Positions 63,988 to 64,000 of a DNA stretch of 64,000 nucleotides are shown piece after piece (position 1 is the stretch's first letter; every line of letters begins with the position of its first letter). The position numbers were made by a program, and so were the translations under genes. Origin of the DNA: Voacanga thouarsii (Eukaryota > Streptophyta > Magnoliopsida > Gentianales > Apocynaceae); NCBI GenBank assembly GCA_026120185.1, contig JANUWF010001224.1:2852001-2916000 (forward strand), read 5' to 3'. The notes beneath the pieces were generated by a model that worked only from the letters and a program-made list of their open reading frames with translations, was not told the DNA's origin and did not search any database.

Positions 63988-64000
63988 GTGAGTCTTTGTC

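Larger units (their letters stand above)
59623..64000 (+). mobile_element. Element G: small non-autonomous Athila/Tat-like tandem element
   Basis: LTR1 59623-61045, primer site 61052-61069, internal 61070-62486 (about 1.4 kb, no coding frame), LTR2 62487-63963, then a second primer site 63970-63987 running off the window. Inserted into F copy 2 after CCATT (59618-59622). LTRs and internal purine cassettes are related to F in opposite orientation. The second primer site shows that another internal copy follows LTR2. Confidence 0.87.

Overview
The window is a plant (flowering-plant, probably eudicot) heterochromatic retrotransposon nest. It is AT-rich, and I found no host gene, rRNA or canonical tRNA gene in 64 kb. 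Every recognisable coding remnant belongs to an LTR retrotransposon. The species cannot be named from the sequence; plant origin is inferred from the SIRE-type and Angela/TAR-type copia gag-pol, the chromovirus (Tekay/Del-type) and Athila/Tat-type gypsy elements, and the initiator-Met and Asp-type primer sites.

Layout. Element A (1-5043) is the 3' end of a Tekay-like chromovirus: RNase H tail, integrase, chromodomain relic and a 3.3 kb 3' LTR. 5044 to about 6230 is unassigned. About 6230-8170 is a probable solo copia LTR (K) on the minus strand. Element J (8171-10154) is the 3' half of another Tekay-like LTR with its primer site and the start of a pre-gag ORF. J is interrupted by element C (10155-15758, continuing at 41224), an Angela/TAR-type copia element on the minus strand. 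C is interrupted by element B (15759-41223), a SIRE-type copia element flanked by GTATC duplications. B carries a solo Athila/Tat-like LTR (H, 19622-21386, GATGC duplications) in its integrase, and a complete but defective Tekay-like element (D, 24191-37145, GAAGG duplications) in its extra 3' ORF. D carries a solo Angela-type LTR (I, 26215-27930) in its own 5' LTR. To the right, C is followed by a minus-strand tandem array F (43171-59622) of a gag-plus-accessory-ORF Athila/Tat-like element without pol. F is interrupted by a solo Tekay-like LTR (E, 43306-47257) and by a small non-autonomous plus-strand relative G (59623-64000), itself an LTR-internal-LTR-internal array running off the window.

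The nesting order is therefore J > C > B > (H; D > I), with F in C and E and G in F. All coding regions carry stops or frameshifts, mostly of the C-to-T/G-to-A kind. The first ~145-150 bases of the LTR pairs of B and of D each differ at about 11 positions by eye, so both insertions are old.

The most notable signals are: (1) a tandem hairpin array with compensating stem changes in all five Tekay-like LTRs; (2) one accessory protein domain shared by the SIRE-type copia element B and the gypsy-type element F; (3) pol III A/B-box-like modules in the Tekay-like LTRs; (4) a recurring 12-bp GC-rich palindrome cassette in the Athila/Tat-like LTRs and inside F; (5) a pre-gag acidic ORF in J and D.
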